Positions 50,524-59,489 of a stretch of DNA of 64,000 bases are shown here, piece after piece. The stretch comes from Burkholderia cepacia (GTDB lineage: Bacteria > Pseudomonadota > Gammaproteobacteria > Burkholderiales > Burkholderiaceae). Under the pieces are notes generated by a model that was not told the DNA's origin, searched no databases, and saw nothing but the letters and a program-made list of their open reading frames with translations. The DNA lies in NCBI RefSeq assembly GCF_029962485.1, contig NZ_CP073637.1, positions 124,001 to 188,000 of the forward strand, read 5' to 3'. The first letter of the stretch is position 1. Every line of letters starts with the position of its first letter. The position numbers were made by a program, and so were the translations under genes.

Positions 50524-50853
50524 ATGAGCAAATCACTTTCCGTTCAGATCATCAACGGGCCGGACGGGGCGCCGGCCTTCGTCGTGATTCCGTACGCCGA
50601 CTATGTCGCGCAGCAGCGGGTCGCGCGCGACCCGGTCCCGCACGAGGTCGTGACGCGCGCCGTGTTCGACGGCAGCTCGCCGGCACGCGCGTGGCGCGAG
50701 TATCTCGGGCTGACGCGGGCCGAGGTCGCGCAGCGGATCGGCATCGGTCGAGCGGACTACGCGAAACGGGAAAAGCGCGAGAAGCTGCGCAAGCCGATGC
50801 GCAGGAAGATCGCGGCAGCGCTCGGCATCACGCTTGCGCAGCTCGATTTCTGA
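50524..50853 (+). CDS. XRE-type helix-turn-helix protein
   Basis: 109-aa protein. First half SVQIINGPDGAPAFVVIPYADYVAQQR resembles the N-terminus of antitoxin/PHD-type proteins; second half is a cro/C1-type HTH (ARAWREYLGLTRAEVAQRIGIGRADYAKREKREKLRKPMRRKIAAALG). Some type II antitoxins have this layout, but no partner toxin gene is adjacent, so it could be a stand-alone regulator. The start at 50524 is the first in-frame ATG after the tRNA fragment that gives the family onset; the ribosome site is weak. It lies just outside the right attachment-like copy. Confidence 0.7.
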   Translation: MSKSLSVQIINGPDGAPAFVVIPYADYVAQQRVARDPVPHEVVTRAVFDGSSPARAWREYLGLTRAEVAQRIGIGRADYAKREKREKLRKPMRRKIAAALGITLAQLDF

Positions 50854-50993
50854 TCGGTTGACGTGCGGCGCGGTGAACGCCTGAGGTGTGCCGCGTCGCG
50901 GTGTCGCGCTGCCCCGCCGTTGTGCGAGAATCGCCCGCAACGACAACTCAAGCGTCGATCGCGGCGGCCGTCCGCGCATCGCGCCGACTCCCG

Positions 50994-52553
50994 ATGGCTG
51001 CCATTCCGTCTCCCTCGACCGCAGTCGATGCCCGCACGCTGACCGATGTGCAGCAGGCGCTGCTCGCGCGTCTGAACGCGTATTCCCCCGACGATCCCAA
51101 TGCACCGCTGCCGTACAGCCGGCGCCTCGCCGAAGCCGAGGGCTGGTCGCAGGCCCATGCGCTGGCAGTGATCGACGAATACAAGCGCTTCGCGTTTCTC
51201 GCGCAGGCGGCCGGGCACCCGGTCACGCCGTCGGTCGCGGTCGATGCCGCGTGGCATTTCCACCTGCAGTACACGCTCGAATACTGGGATGTCTTCTGCG
51301 CCGGCGTGCTGCGCGCGCGGCTGCATCACATGCCAGGCACGGGTGCGCCGGACGAGGGTGCCGTGTACGCGCAGCGCTATCGCGACACGCTCGACAGTTA
51401 TCGACGGTTGTTCGGCTGCGAGCCGCCGGAATCGATCTGGCCGCGGCTCGAGAATTTGCGCACCGACACCGATTCGTCGCGGGCGGGAGACGGCCCGGCA
51501 ATTGGGTGTCCTGGCGAGCCCGCGGCGCGTAGCACCTGGCGCAACCGACTACCGAAACTCATGTGGCCGGCCGCCGCCGCGAGCGTGGCCGCGACCTGTG
51601 CATCTGCGCAGGACTTCGACGTGCTGAACTACACGGGACCGCAGTTTCTCGCGTTCTACATACCGGCCTGCATCGTTGCGCTGCTGCTGATCGTCGCCAT
51701 GCAGCAGATCGAATACCGTTGCCGGCGCAGGGGCGTATTCACTCGTGAAGCGATACCGGACCTGACGGCCGAAGAAGTTGCGTATATCACGGGCCAGGAG
51801 TCACGGGTTGTGCAGGTCACGACGCTGTCGCTGATTCATGCAGGCGCGATCGACCTCACGATGGCCGGCCGGCTCGGCGGCCGCGTACGGATCGGCGATC
51901 CGGCGCGCGCGGGTGCTTACGTGGACGAATGCGAATGGCTCGCCGCGCAGCCGGGCGGAGAGGCGAGCTTTGGCGCGTTCCGCCAGCTTCTGGCGCGCCG
52001 CGCGTCCGAATACGCGGATGCGACGCGCCGGCGCGGCTGGTTTTGGTCTCCCGGGGAGATGCTCGCGGCGCGGCTGGCCGCGCGCGCGATCGTACTGGTC
52101 GTGATGGGTACGGGCATAGCGAAACTCGCGGTCGGACTGAGTCGCGGGCGACCGGTGCTGCTGCTCGGCATCAGCATGGCGGTGTTTGCGATCGCCTACC
52201 GAATGATCGTGCGGCGCATGACCGGTTTCGGGCGCGGCGGCCTGTCGGTCGGCGCACGGGCGACGCTCGCCGCGTACCGGAGCGATCGCCAGGACGAACG
52301 CAATACGCCGGACGACTTGCTGTGGTCCACCGCGCTGTTCGGCGCGGGCGCGCTGGCCGGCACCGCATGGGCCGCGCATTCGATGGTGCTGATGGAGCCA
52401 CCGCCGTTGGCGCCGGCCGCGGTGCGCACGGGTGGGGCGACCGGTTCCACGTACAGCTCGAGCGACTCCGGAACGAGTTGCTCGTCGTCAAGTTCGTGCA
52501 GCTCCAGCTCGTGCAGTTCGAGCAGTTGCGGCGGGTGTTCATCGAGCAACTGA
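50994..52553 (+). CDS. TIGR04222-type membrane protein with N-terminal GRDP-like domain and Ser/Cys tail
   Basis: 519-aa protein of unknown function. The N-terminal ~130 residues hold VDAAWHFHLQYTLEYWDVFC, the D-x-x-W-H-x-H pattern of the glycine-rich-domain-protein-like family. A hydrophobic segment (FLAFYIPACIVALLLIVAM) at about residue 220 and two more near residues 360-400 indicate a membrane protein. The end is a low-complexity tail with Ser runs broken by Cys every five to six residues (SCSSSSSCSSSSC...CGGC). This fits the poorly described TIGR04222 group as I recall it. The ATG at 50994 is chosen after a start-poor leader; an earlier frame from 50886 is unlikely. Function unknown. Confidence 0.7.
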   Translation: MAAIPSPSTAVDARTLTDVQQALLARLNAYSPDDPNAPLPYSRRLAEAEGWSQAHALAVIDEYKRFAFLAQAAGHPVTPSVAVDAAWHFHLQYTLEYWDVFCAGVLRARLHHMPGTGAPDEGAVYAQRYRDTLDSYRRLFGCEPPESIWPRLENLRTDTDSSRAGDGPAIGCPGEPAARSTWRNRLPKLMWPAAAASVAATCASAQDFDVLNYTGPQFLAFYIPACIVALLLIVAMQQIEYRCRRRGVFTREAIPDLTAEEVAYITGQESRVVQVTTLSLIHAGAIDLTMAGRLGGRVRIGDPARAGAYVDECEWLAAQPGGEASFGAFRQLLARRASEYADATRRRGWFWSPGEMLAARLAARAIVLVVMGTGIAKLAVGLSRGRPVLLLGISMAVFAIAYRMIVRRMTGFGRGGLSVGARATLAAYRSDRQDERNTPDDLLWSTALFGAGALAGTAWAAHSMVLMEPPPLAPAAVRTGGATGSTYSSSDSGTSCSSSSSCSSSSCSSSSCGGCSSSN

Positions 52554-52629
52554 GCACGCTCGACGCCGCGCGGCGCCATCTGGACGGGGCGGATCCCGCC
52601 GACGGGCCCGCCGGTCGGATCGAACGGGC

Positions 52630-52654
52630 AAAAAAAAGCCCGCGCGAGGCGGGC
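52630..52654 (-). terminator. Intrinsic terminator of the fli genes
   Basis: Minus strand GCCCGC, 5-base loop, GCGGGC followed by eight T residues (A-run at 52630-52637), about 87 bp after the fliT stop. Confidence 0.85.
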
Positions 52655-52740
52655 ATGAGTCGAACGAGCACGCCCTCACTTCGGCGTGTAGTGCTTGTTG
52701 TCCGTGCGGTGCGCCGTTGCGGGCGCCCCCGTGGGCGCCG

Positions 52741-53040
52741 TTACAGGCGCGCCATGTCGTGATACTCGCTGACGGCCTGTACGCGGCCCATCGCGGCGTG
52801 ATATTCGTCGGTGAGCTCGCGCTGGGCGAGGTGCGCGCCGGCGAAAACCCGGTCGTTGCTGGCCTGAATGCGGCGAATCGTGGCGAGGCCTTCCGGAGAC
52901 AGGTTTGCGGTCAGTGCCATGACGAGCGCTGAGCGGGCCTCCGCAACGCGTGCGGCCTCTATCCAGTCGGCCATCGATGCCGCGTGTTCGATGTCGTCGG
53001 TGAGCGCATTCAGCCGTTCGATCAGTTCGTGCTGTTCCAT
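52741..53040 (-). CDS. fliT: Flagellar protein FliT-like chaperone
   Basis: 99-aa, mostly helical protein (HELIERLNALTDDIEHAASMADWIEAARVAEARSALVMAL). FliT acts as export chaperone for FliD and as an anti-activator in enterics. It is 21 bp downstream of fliD on the same strand, which strongly supports the call, since FliT family members are poorly conserved. The predicted helical hairpin and size (about 100-120 aa) also fit. Confidence 0.8.
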   Translation of the reverse strand: MEQHELIERLNALTDDIEHAASMADWIEAARVAEARSALVMALTANLSPEGLATIRRIQASNDRVFAGAHLAQRELTDEYHAAMGRVQAVSEYHDMARL

Positions 53041-53061
53041 GGTTGGTCCCGTTCGCGTCGC

Positions 53062-54564
53062 TTACTTGTTGTTCGACAGCGCGCCGGCGCTGTTCTGGCC
53101 GCCGAACAGCTGCGTCAGATATTGCGAATTGTTGTTCATCGTCGCCATCAGCGTATTGAGCGCCGTGAATTGCGCCTGGTACTGGTTCGTCAACTGCGTT
53201 GCATAGTTCGACAAGTTCGTTTGTTGCTGCGCGATGCTCTTCAGGTCGGCGTTGAGCGCGGACGTCCGCAGGTCGATCAGGCCGCCCGTCTTCGTGAAAT
53301 TGGAGATGGCCGTCGACATTTTCGCGCCGAGGCCGCTCGTCGAATTGAACAGCGCGGCGACGCTCGCCGGGTTGTTCTGCAGGGCCGTATTGAGCTTGGT
53401 GCTGTCGGCCTTCAACGTGCCGTCGGCTTGTAGCGTGATGCCGATCGACGACAGCGTGAGCGTCGAATTGCCGCTCTTTACGCCCTGGGTGACCAGCGAC
53501 GCGAGCGTGTTCTTGACCGTGTTCAGCGTCGAATCGCCGAGCAGCGGGCCCTGCGTCGTCGCGCCGGCCGTGAACTGGGTGAGCGTGCCCATCGTCGTGA
53601 CGAGCGTGTTGTAGAGGCTCACGAAATTGTTGATCGCCGTTGCCTGCGACTTCGTGTCGGGCGCGATCGTCAGGGTCTGCGCCTGCGCGCTGCCGACCGC
53701 CGCGGACGTGAGGTTCAGCGTGACGCCGGCGATCGCGGTGGTGACCGTGTTGGACGAGCTCGTCGCGCTGATCCCGTTGATCGAGAACGCAGCGTTCTGG
53801 GCGGCCGTGCTTTGCGACCACGCGGCGTTGCTGTTTGCGGACGTGAAGGTCGACGGGCCGCCATTCTGGCCGGGGACCGACTTGACGCCGAGATTCGACA
53901 ATCCGGCGTCGCCGCTCAGATTGCTGACCGCGACGCTGATGGTATTGGATGCGCCGGTTGCCGCCGAGCTCAGCACGAGGTGCGCGCCGTCGCTGCCGGT
54001 GACGACCGTCGCCGTGACGCCCGGGTTGCCCGACGCGCCGTTGATCGCGGCGGCGATGCCCGACACCGTGTTGTTCGAGCTGTCGACGTTGACGGCGAAC
54101 GACTGGTTGCCGAGCGACAGGGTCAGCGTGCCGTTGCCGAGGCCCTTCGTCGGGTCGGTGAAGCCGACGGACGACAGCGCCTGCGCGGATGCAATCTGGC
54201 TCACGCTCACGCTGTAGGTGCCGGCGACGGCGCCCTGGCCGGCCGTTGCCGTGAGGCCGTTGCCGCTTGGCGTTGCGGTGAAGGTGCTCTGCAGCGAGCC
54301 GTTGGTGAGCGTCGTCAGGCTGGCCTGGAGCGCGCTCAGTGCGGACGACAGTGTGCCGTAGGCGGAAATCTGGGTGTTGTCGGCGGTTTGCTTGGCGGTC
54401 AGCGCGGCGGTCTGACCGGCCGTTTTCGCATTCACGAGCGCCGTCACGAGCGAGTTGACGTCCATCGTCGAGTTGCCGGTCGAACCGCTGATGATCGATT
54501 GCGCTGCCTGCTGAAGCGCGCTGTTCGCGTTGGCGCTGGACGTGCTGGTGTTGACGGTGGACAT
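53062..54564 (-). CDS. fliD: Flagellar cap protein FliD (hook-associated protein 2)
   Basis: 500-aa cap protein that directs flagellin polymerisation at the filament tip. N-terminus STMDVNSLVTALVNAKTAGQ and C-terminus (LIDLRTSALNADLKSIAQQQTNLSNYATQLTNQYQAQFTALNTLMATMNNNSQYLTQLFGG) form the conserved coiled-coil ends of FliD; the middle is the variable domain with several TIAPDTKS-type beta strands. A ribosome-site-like GGAG-rich region lies before the start at 54564. It is followed by fliT and preceded by the flagellin gene on the same strand. Confidence 0.94.
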   Translation of the reverse strand: MSTVNTSTSSANANSALQQAAQSIISGSTGNSTMDVNSLVTALVNAKTAGQTAALTAKQTADNTQISAYGTLSSALSALQASLTTLTNGSLQSTFTATPSGNGLTATAGQGAVAGTYSVSVSQIASAQALSSVGFTDPTKGLGNGTLTLSLGNQSFAVNVDSSNNTVSGIAAAINGASGNPGVTATVVTGSDGAHLVLSSAATGASNTISVAVSNLSGDAGLSNLGVKSVPGQNGGPSTFTSANSNAAWSQSTAAQNAAFSINGISATSSSNTVTTAIAGVTLNLTSAAVGSAQAQTLTIAPDTKSQATAINNFVSLYNTLVTTMGTLTQFTAGATTQGPLLGDSTLNTVKNTLASLVTQGVKSGNSTLTLSSIGITLQADGTLKADSTKLNTALQNNPASVAALFNSTSGLGAKMSTAISNFTKTGGLIDLRTSALNADLKSIAQQQTNLSNYATQLTNQYQAQFTALNTLMATMNNNSQYLTQLFGGQNSAGALSNNK

Positions 54565-54674
54565 ATGACGGCTCCGTGCCCCGGATGAGCGATGCGTATC
54601 TGGTTGTCGAACGTGTATTGCGAAGGCTTTGGGCTGTCGCGATTCAGGCTGCTATCGATTCGCGCAGGCCAAAG

Positions 54675-54716
54675 CGCCCGGGGCGCCGCGCGATGCGTTG
54701 CGCGAGGCCCCGGGCG
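54675..54716 (-). terminator. Hairpin in the fliC-fliD gap
   Basis: CGCCCGGGGC / GCCCCGGGCG (10 bp) with a 22-base inner loop that can fold further, 17 bp after the fliC stop, followed on the minus strand by a short CTTTGG. Attenuation or 3' end formation of the abundant fliC mRNA is likely. Confidence 0.6.
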
Positions 54717-54732
54717 AGACGGCGGGAAGCGA

Positions 54733-56247
54733 TTACTGCAGGAGCTTCAGGACCTGCTGCGGCAGCGAGTTCGCTTGCGCGAGCACCGAGATGCCGGCTT
54801 GTTGCAGCACCTGTGCCTTGCTCAGGTTCGCCGTTTCCTGCGCGAAGTTCGCGTCCTGGATTTGCGACTGGGCTTGCGACAGGTTGGTCGACTGCGCTTG
54901 CTGCGTCGTGCTGATCGCGGTGAAGCGGTTTTGCGCGGCGCCGAGCGTTGCCTGGATGTTGTTCACCGTTGCCAGTGCATTGTCGATCGATTCCATCGCC
55001 TGGTTGGCGCCGGCCGTCGTGCTGATGTTGATGTCGGCGACGCGCGGCGGCACGTTGGCGAGGTTGGCCGAGCCGATTGCGCTCTGCGAAGCCAGGCCTT
55101 GGGTCGTTGCGTTGGTCGTCGCGCTGCCGATGGTGGCATTCAGCGTAAGCGAAGCGCCGGCCGTCGTCGTCGCGGCGGTGACGCTGAACACCTTGCTTGT
55201 GACGCCGGCCGCCAGTGCGTTGCCGTTCTGATCCTGGAACGTGAAGCCGCCGGCGCCGTCCGACAGCACGGAGATCGACGTGATGGTTGCACCCGACTCG
55301 TTCGGGGCGATAAAGCCGCCGTTCGAATCCAGGCTGAGGCCGGTGATCGTGCCAAGCGCGGTGCCAGCGGCCGCGCGGCCGGCTACGGTGGAGCCGTTCC
55401 CCGCGTTGGTGGCGTTGATCGCGGTCACCGAGCTGGTCGTCGCGGTGGATGCTGCTGCCGGAACGCTGGTGATCGAACCGAGTGCGCCGGTTGCCAGCGG
55501 GGTCAGCGAAAGTGCCGTGCCCGAGCCGGTCGTATTGGCGCCGAACAGGCTCGTGACTGCCCCGCTAGCCAGCGCCTGGTTGTTCTGATCGGTAAACTTG
55601 AAACCGCCTTGGCCGTCGGACAGGATGTTGATCGTCGTGACCGCGGGTGTTTGCGTGCCCGTCGTCGCTGCGCCGGCGCTCGTCAGGCTCAGGCCCGTGA
55701 GCTGGCCGAGCGTCGCACCGTTCGTCGGCAAGCCGGTCCCGAGGCTCGCTGCCGATACGCTTTGAGACAGGTTCAGCGAAATGGTTTGACCGACGTTGGC
55801 ACCGACCTGGAAGCTGACGTTGCCGGCCGAACCGTCGAGCAGGTTCTTGCCGTTGTAGTTCGTCTGCGAAGCGATACGGTTCACTTCCGAGATCTGCTGC
55901 GAGACTTCCTGTTGCAGCGCCTGCTGGTCGGTCGGCGACAGCGAGCCGCTCGATGCCTGCACGGCCAGCTGGCGGATACGCTGCAGGCTCGACGTGATCT
56001 GCGACAGGCCGCTCGATGCGGTCTGGATCATCGACACACCGTCGTTGGAGTTCGACACGCCCTGGTTCAGGCCGTTGATCTGCGTCTGCATGCGGGTCGC
56101 GATCGCGAGGCCTGCTGCATCGTCCGCCGCGCTGTTGATGCGCTTGCCCGACGACAGGCGGGTGATTGCCTGCGACAGGGCGTTTTGCGAGCCGCTGAGG
56201 TTCTGTTGTGCAACCAGCGAGTTGATGTTGCTGTTAATTCCGAGCAT
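54733..56247 (-). CDS. fliC: Flagellin
   Basis: 504-aa filament protein. The conserved D0/D1 ends are clear (MLGINSNINSLVAQQNLSGS.. and the C-terminal ETANLSKAQVLQQAGISVLAQANSLPQQVLKLLQ). The middle domain (residues 140-400) contains two copies of a 78-aa module at residues 180-258 and 298-376, sharing (I/V)LSDG.GGF.F.DQN..ALA. Cepacia-complex flagellins are sorted into short (about 385 aa) and long (about 500 aa) types; this is the long type. A sigma-28 promoter lies upstream and GGAGA precedes the ATG. Confidence 0.96.
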   Translation of the reverse strand: MLGINSNINSLVAQQNLSGSQNALSQAITRLSSGKRINSAADDAAGLAIATRMQTQINGLNQGVSNSNDGVSMIQTASSGLSQITSSLQRIRQLAVQASSGSLSPTDQQALQQEVSQQISEVNRIASQTNYNGKNLLDGSAGNVSFQVGANVGQTISLNLSQSVSAASLGTGLPTNGATLGQLTGLSLTSAGAATTGTQTPAVTTINILSDGQGGFKFTDQNNQALASGAVTSLFGANTTGSGTALSLTPLATGALGSITSVPAAASTATTSSVTAINATNAGNGSTVAGRAAAGTALGTITGLSLDSNGGFIAPNESGATITSISVLSDGAGGFTFQDQNGNALAAGVTSKVFSVTAATTTAGASLTLNATIGSATTNATTQGLASQSAIGSANLANVPPRVADINISTTAGANQAMESIDNALATVNNIQATLGAAQNRFTAISTTQQAQSTNLSQAQSQIQDANFAQETANLSKAQVLQQAGISVLAQANSLPQQVLKLLQ

Positions 56248-56766
56248 GGAAATTCTCCTGTTTAAGCCGAAAGCCCTGAAAAGCCGTTTTGGCGTCGGCG
56301 GAAGCACTCGTTCATTGCTGGCCGCCTCAGAGCAGGATTTCGGCGTGCCAAAACAAAACTTGAGGGGCGTGTTGAGATTCGGCCCGATTTTTTATCTTTC
56401 TTTGTCATTTCGAACGGGTCCTGCCCGGCGGCTCAATTAACAGGGGCAGATGTCGGTTTGCATGGAGAGTGCGAACGCTGTGCACACACGGTCGACAAAA
56501 GGATGGTTTTGTCTGTGATTCCCTGCTATGATGGCGGGCTGAATTGAGATTTCTGTCGAGGCTCTGCCGTTTTCGGCATGTCTGCTGGCAGTCAAACGCG
56601 GCGCTGCACGCAGCTTGTGAAGCGTACTCGCGGTGCTTTCCGCCTCTCTTTTCCGGCCTCCGAGGCCGTATTTCCGCTCGTTTCGCCTGTTGTGGGGACG
56701 CCCGGATGGCCGGTGCGTGGCGCTTGGCCGCTACGTTTTTGACCGTTTAAGCAATTTAGGAACGAC
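56248..56766. other. Divergent regulatory region of fliC and rpsU
   Basis: 519 bp without genes. Contains the fliC leader (about 83 nt), the sigma-28 promoter (56337-56363) and an AT-richer stretch (56375-56535). Near 56527 there is a TATGAT hexamer; TGGTTT 17 bp upstream (56504-56509) is a poor -35, so this rpsU promoter is only a weak candidate. CGGCCTCCGAGGCCG forms a small hairpin in the rpsU leader. Confidence 0.6.
56337..56363 (-). promoter_or_regulatory. Sigma-28 (FliA) promoter of fliC
   Basis: Minus strand TCAAGTTT (56363-56356), 11-bp spacer, GCCGAAAT (56344-56337), very close to the TAAAGTTT-N11-GCCGATAA consensus with the correct spacing. Confidence 0.88.
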
Positions 56767-56979
56767 ATGACGACGATTCTTCTGAAAGAAAACGAGCCGT
56801 TCGAAGTGGCGATTCGCCGCTTTCGTCGCGCTATCGAAAAAAATGGCCTGATCGCTGAACTGCGTGAGCGCCAGTCTTACGAAAAGCCGACCGCAGTCCG
56901 CAAGCGCAAGAAGGCAGCAGCCGTCAAGCGCCTGCACAAGCGTCTGCGCAGCCAGATGCTGCCGAAGAAGCTCCACTAA
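56767..56979 (+). CDS. rpsU: 30S ribosomal protein S21
   Basis: 70-aa basic ribosomal protein ([27 protein letters not shown] with an Arg/Lys-rich C-terminus [21 protein letters not shown]). The length and sequence are canonical. It forms its own transcription unit here, with a terminator 22 bp after the stop; it is not next to dnaG/rpoD as in enterics. Burkholderia may carry more than one rpsU. Confidence 0.97.
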   Translation: MTTILLKENEPFEVAIRRFRRAIEKNGLIAELRERQSYEKPTAVRKRKKAAAVKRLHKRLRSQMLPKKLH

Positions 56980-57001
56980 GAGCGTCTGACGGTTTGCCGC
57001 G

Positions 57002-57050
57002 AAACGGCGGAGTGTGCCTCGAAAGAGGCCGCTCCGCCGTTTTGCTTTTG
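57002..57050 (+). terminator. Terminator after rpsU
   Basis: AAACGGCGGAG / CTCCGCCGTTT (11 bp) enclosing an inner GCCTC-GAAA-GAGGC hairpin, then TTTGCTTTT. Confidence 0.85.
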
Positions 57051-57136
57051 GGGGCCGGGAAAATCCCGAGGCCGCCGTGGGCGGCCGTTCCTGCCAAGGG
57101 TTGATCGTCGGCGGTGTGCGGCCGCCGGCGCGGGGT

Positions 57137-59260
57137 TCAGAAGTCGATCTTCGCGTTCAGGCTCACCGTGCGCGGGTCGCCCGGCTTCACGTAATCCGCG
57201 TACTGGTATTCCCAGTAGCGGCGGCCCAGCACGTTGTCGATCGACGCGCGCAGCGTCACGTCGTGGCGGCCGACCCGCGTCAGGTAGCGCGCACCCGCAT
57301 TGACGACGAGAAAGCCCGGCGCGTCGAGGCCGCCGGCCGCGCGCAGCGGTGTCGCGCCGGTGAATTTCGCGTCGACGCCGAGCGTCAGCCCCGGCACGCC
57401 CGGCACCGCATAGCCGACGTCGCCGGCGAGCACGAAGCGTGGCGCGCCTGCAACGCGATTGCCGTTGTTGCCGACCCCGTTCGCATACCACGCGTCGAGC
57501 AGCATCGCGTCGACGCCCGCGTTCCAGCGCGAGCCGAGCTTCGCGCGCGCGCCGAATTCGATCCCCTGGATGATCGATTTGCCGTCCTGCACGTAGACGT
57601 TCGCGGCATTCGCATACTCGGCGCTGCGTTCGATGCGGAACAGCGCGGCCGTCGCGCTCCAGCGCGCATGCTCGCTCTTGATCCCAAGCTCGTATTGCTT
57701 GCTGCGCAACGGCTTGAGCACCTGGCCCGCGTTCGCGTAGACGTCGTTCACGCGGCTGCCGGGCTCGAGCGATTCGGCGTAGCTGGCATACGCGGTGGTC
57801 GTCGGCGCGAGCTTGAACATCACCGCGAAGGTCGGCGTCACGACGCCGTTCTGGCGGTAGCCGGGATCCTCGGCGCCGCTCGCCTGGAACGAACGCTGCT
57901 CGTAGTTCATGTAGCGCACGCCGGCGAGCACCGACCAGCGCTTGGTGAGCTGCACGGTGTCGCTAGCGAACAACGATTTCTGCACGATCTCGCTCGTGCG
58001 GTACTGGATGAAGCCGTGCGGGCGCTCGTAGCGGTATGGATTCGGCGCATAGAGGTTGCCCGCGCCGAGCGGTACGAACACGCTGTTCGCCGAATAGTCG
58101 TTCGCCTGCTTCTGCCACGACGCGCCGAGCACGATCTGATGGCTGAACGGGCCGGTGCGCACCTTGCCCTCGACCATCGCGCGCCACTGGCTGAAGCGGT
58201 GATCCTCCATCCCGACGTAGCGGCTGTCGGTGTAGTTGCCGGCCGCGTCCTGCAGGTACAGCGTGCTTTCGTTGCGGCGGCGCGTCGCCTTGCTGTAGCT
58301 GTACGCGACGTCGAGCTGCCAGTCGGGCGCGAGCTGGTATTGCAGCCCCGCCGTGTACAGCTGCAGGTTCGTGTTCAGGTACTGGTCCTTGCCGCCGAGG
58401 TTCGTCGAGCCGCCGCTGATCGTTGCGGGCAGCGCGCCGCCCGGATAACTGCCGGTGAAGATCGATGGCGTTTGGCCCGTCGTGCGGCGGTCCTGGTACA
58501 GCGCGCCGAACGACACCGACAGGTCGCGCGTCAGGTTCGCCTGCAGCGCGAGCGACACGCTGTCGCGGCGGATGTTGCCGTCGTTGTACGTCTTGCCTTC
58601 CTCGTGCGTCGCGTTCAGCCGCGCGCCGAACATGCCGTTCGGCCCGAAACGCTGGCCGAGATCGACGTGCTCGGTCCATACGTTGGTGCTGCGGTAGCCG
58701 ACGTCGACGCTGCGCACGGGCTCGGTACCCGGCTGCTTCGTCACGTAGTTCACGACGCCGCCCGGCGTCACGAAGCCGTACAGGAAACCGCCGAGCCCCT
58801 TCAGCAACTCGACGCGCTCGAGTTGCTCGTACGGCATCGTGATCCCGTACGTGACGAACGGCAGCCCGTCGATCTTGTAGCCGTTCTGCCAGTCGAGCTG
58901 CATCCCGCGTACGGTCATGTAGCTTGCCCACGCGCTGTACGCGCCGCTGTTGTCGGACACCGACGCGTCGTTCGCGAACACGTCGCCGAGCTTGTACGGC
59001 TGGCGCGCCTCGAGCTCCTCCGACGTGACGATCGTCGTCGAGAACGGCGTGTCGAGCTGGCGGCGCGTGCCGAGCGCGCCGGTCGAGATCGTGTCGGTCA
59101 GGTGTTGCGGCGAATCGTGCGCGGCCGTGATGTTGAGGGCCGGCAGCACCGCGGCGTCGCCGGGCGACTCGTCGGCATGCGCGAGCGACGCGGCGAGGCA
59201 GGCAAGGGCAGCGGCCACGCGGCGTGGACGGACGGGAGGTCGGGCGAGGCTGGCGGTCAT
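57137..59260 (-). CDS. TonB-dependent siderophore receptor
   Basis: 707-aa outer-membrane receptor: signal peptide, N-terminal plug (LGTRRQLDTPFSTTIVTSEELE, GYKIDGLPFVTYGITMPYEQLERVELLKGLGGFLYGFVTPGGVVNYVTKQP) and a 22-strand barrel ending DPRTVSLNAKIDF with terminal aromatic residue. It begins MTASLARPP at 59260; another ATG at 59281 adds 7 residues and overlaps the iron box. A Fur-box-like palindrome lies in the divergent promoter, and a PepSY membrane protein is divergent. Ligand (ferric hydroxamate, catecholate or similar) not predictable. Confidence 0.9.
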   Translation of the reverse strand: MTASLARPPVRPRRVAAALACLAASLAHADESPGDAAVLPALNITAAHDSPQHLTDTISTGALGTRRQLDTPFSTTIVTSEELEARQPYKLGDVFANDASVSDNSGAYSAWASYMTVRGMQLDWQNGYKIDGLPFVTYGITMPYEQLERVELLKGLGGFLYGFVTPGGVVNYVTKQPGTEPVRSVDVGYRSTNVWTEHVDLGQRFGPNGMFGARLNATHEEGKTYNDGNIRRDSVSLALQANLTRDLSVSFGALYQDRRTTGQTPSIFTGSYPGGALPATISGGSTNLGGKDQYLNTNLQLYTAGLQYQLAPDWQLDVAYSYSKATRRRNESTLYLQDAAGNYTDSRYVGMEDHRFSQWRAMVEGKVRTGPFSHQIVLGASWQKQANDYSANSVFVPLGAGNLYAPNPYRYERPHGFIQYRTSEIVQKSLFASDTVQLTKRWSVLAGVRYMNYEQRSFQASGAEDPGYRQNGVVTPTFAVMFKLAPTTTAYASYAESLEPGSRVNDVYANAGQVLKPLRSKQYELGIKSEHARWSATAALFRIERSAEYANAANVYVQDGKSIIQGIEFGARAKLGSRWNAGVDAMLLDAWYANGVGNNGNRVAGAPRFVLAGDVGYAVPGVPGLTLGVDAKFTGATPLRAAGGLDAPGFLVVNAGARYLTRVGRHDVTLRASIDNVLGRRYWEYQYADYVKPGDPRTVSLNAKIDF

Positions 59261-59277
59261 GGCGAGTGAGTAAAAAT

Positions 59278-59296
59278 GCAAGTAAGAATCATTCGC
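59278..59296. promoter_or_regulatory. Candidate Fur box
   Basis: GCAAGTAAGAATCATTCGC matches the 19-bp Fur consensus at 12 positions, including the central AATCATT, inside the larger palindrome AATGC...GCATT, and lies 18 bp upstream of the receptor start. Confidence 0.65.
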
Positions 59297-59489
59297 ATTG
59301 CGTTAAAATGTCGCGCATCGTATCAAAACCCGCCGAACGCGCAACATTTCCATGCCGCGTACAAGGGCATCCGGCCTCGCCTGGCGTGACCGGACGGCGC
59401 TTGCGCGGCATTCGACATCACATGACCTGCCTCCCGTCGAACCGGGGCCGCCGCCTGGGCCGGCCCGCTTTCCTGTCGCCGTGCACGCG

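Noticed and set aside
52432..52932. Extra Arg-rich coding frame at the end of the Ser/Cys-tail protein and over fliT
   Set aside because: Frame shadow; it has no start context or family similarity and overlaps the fli terminator.
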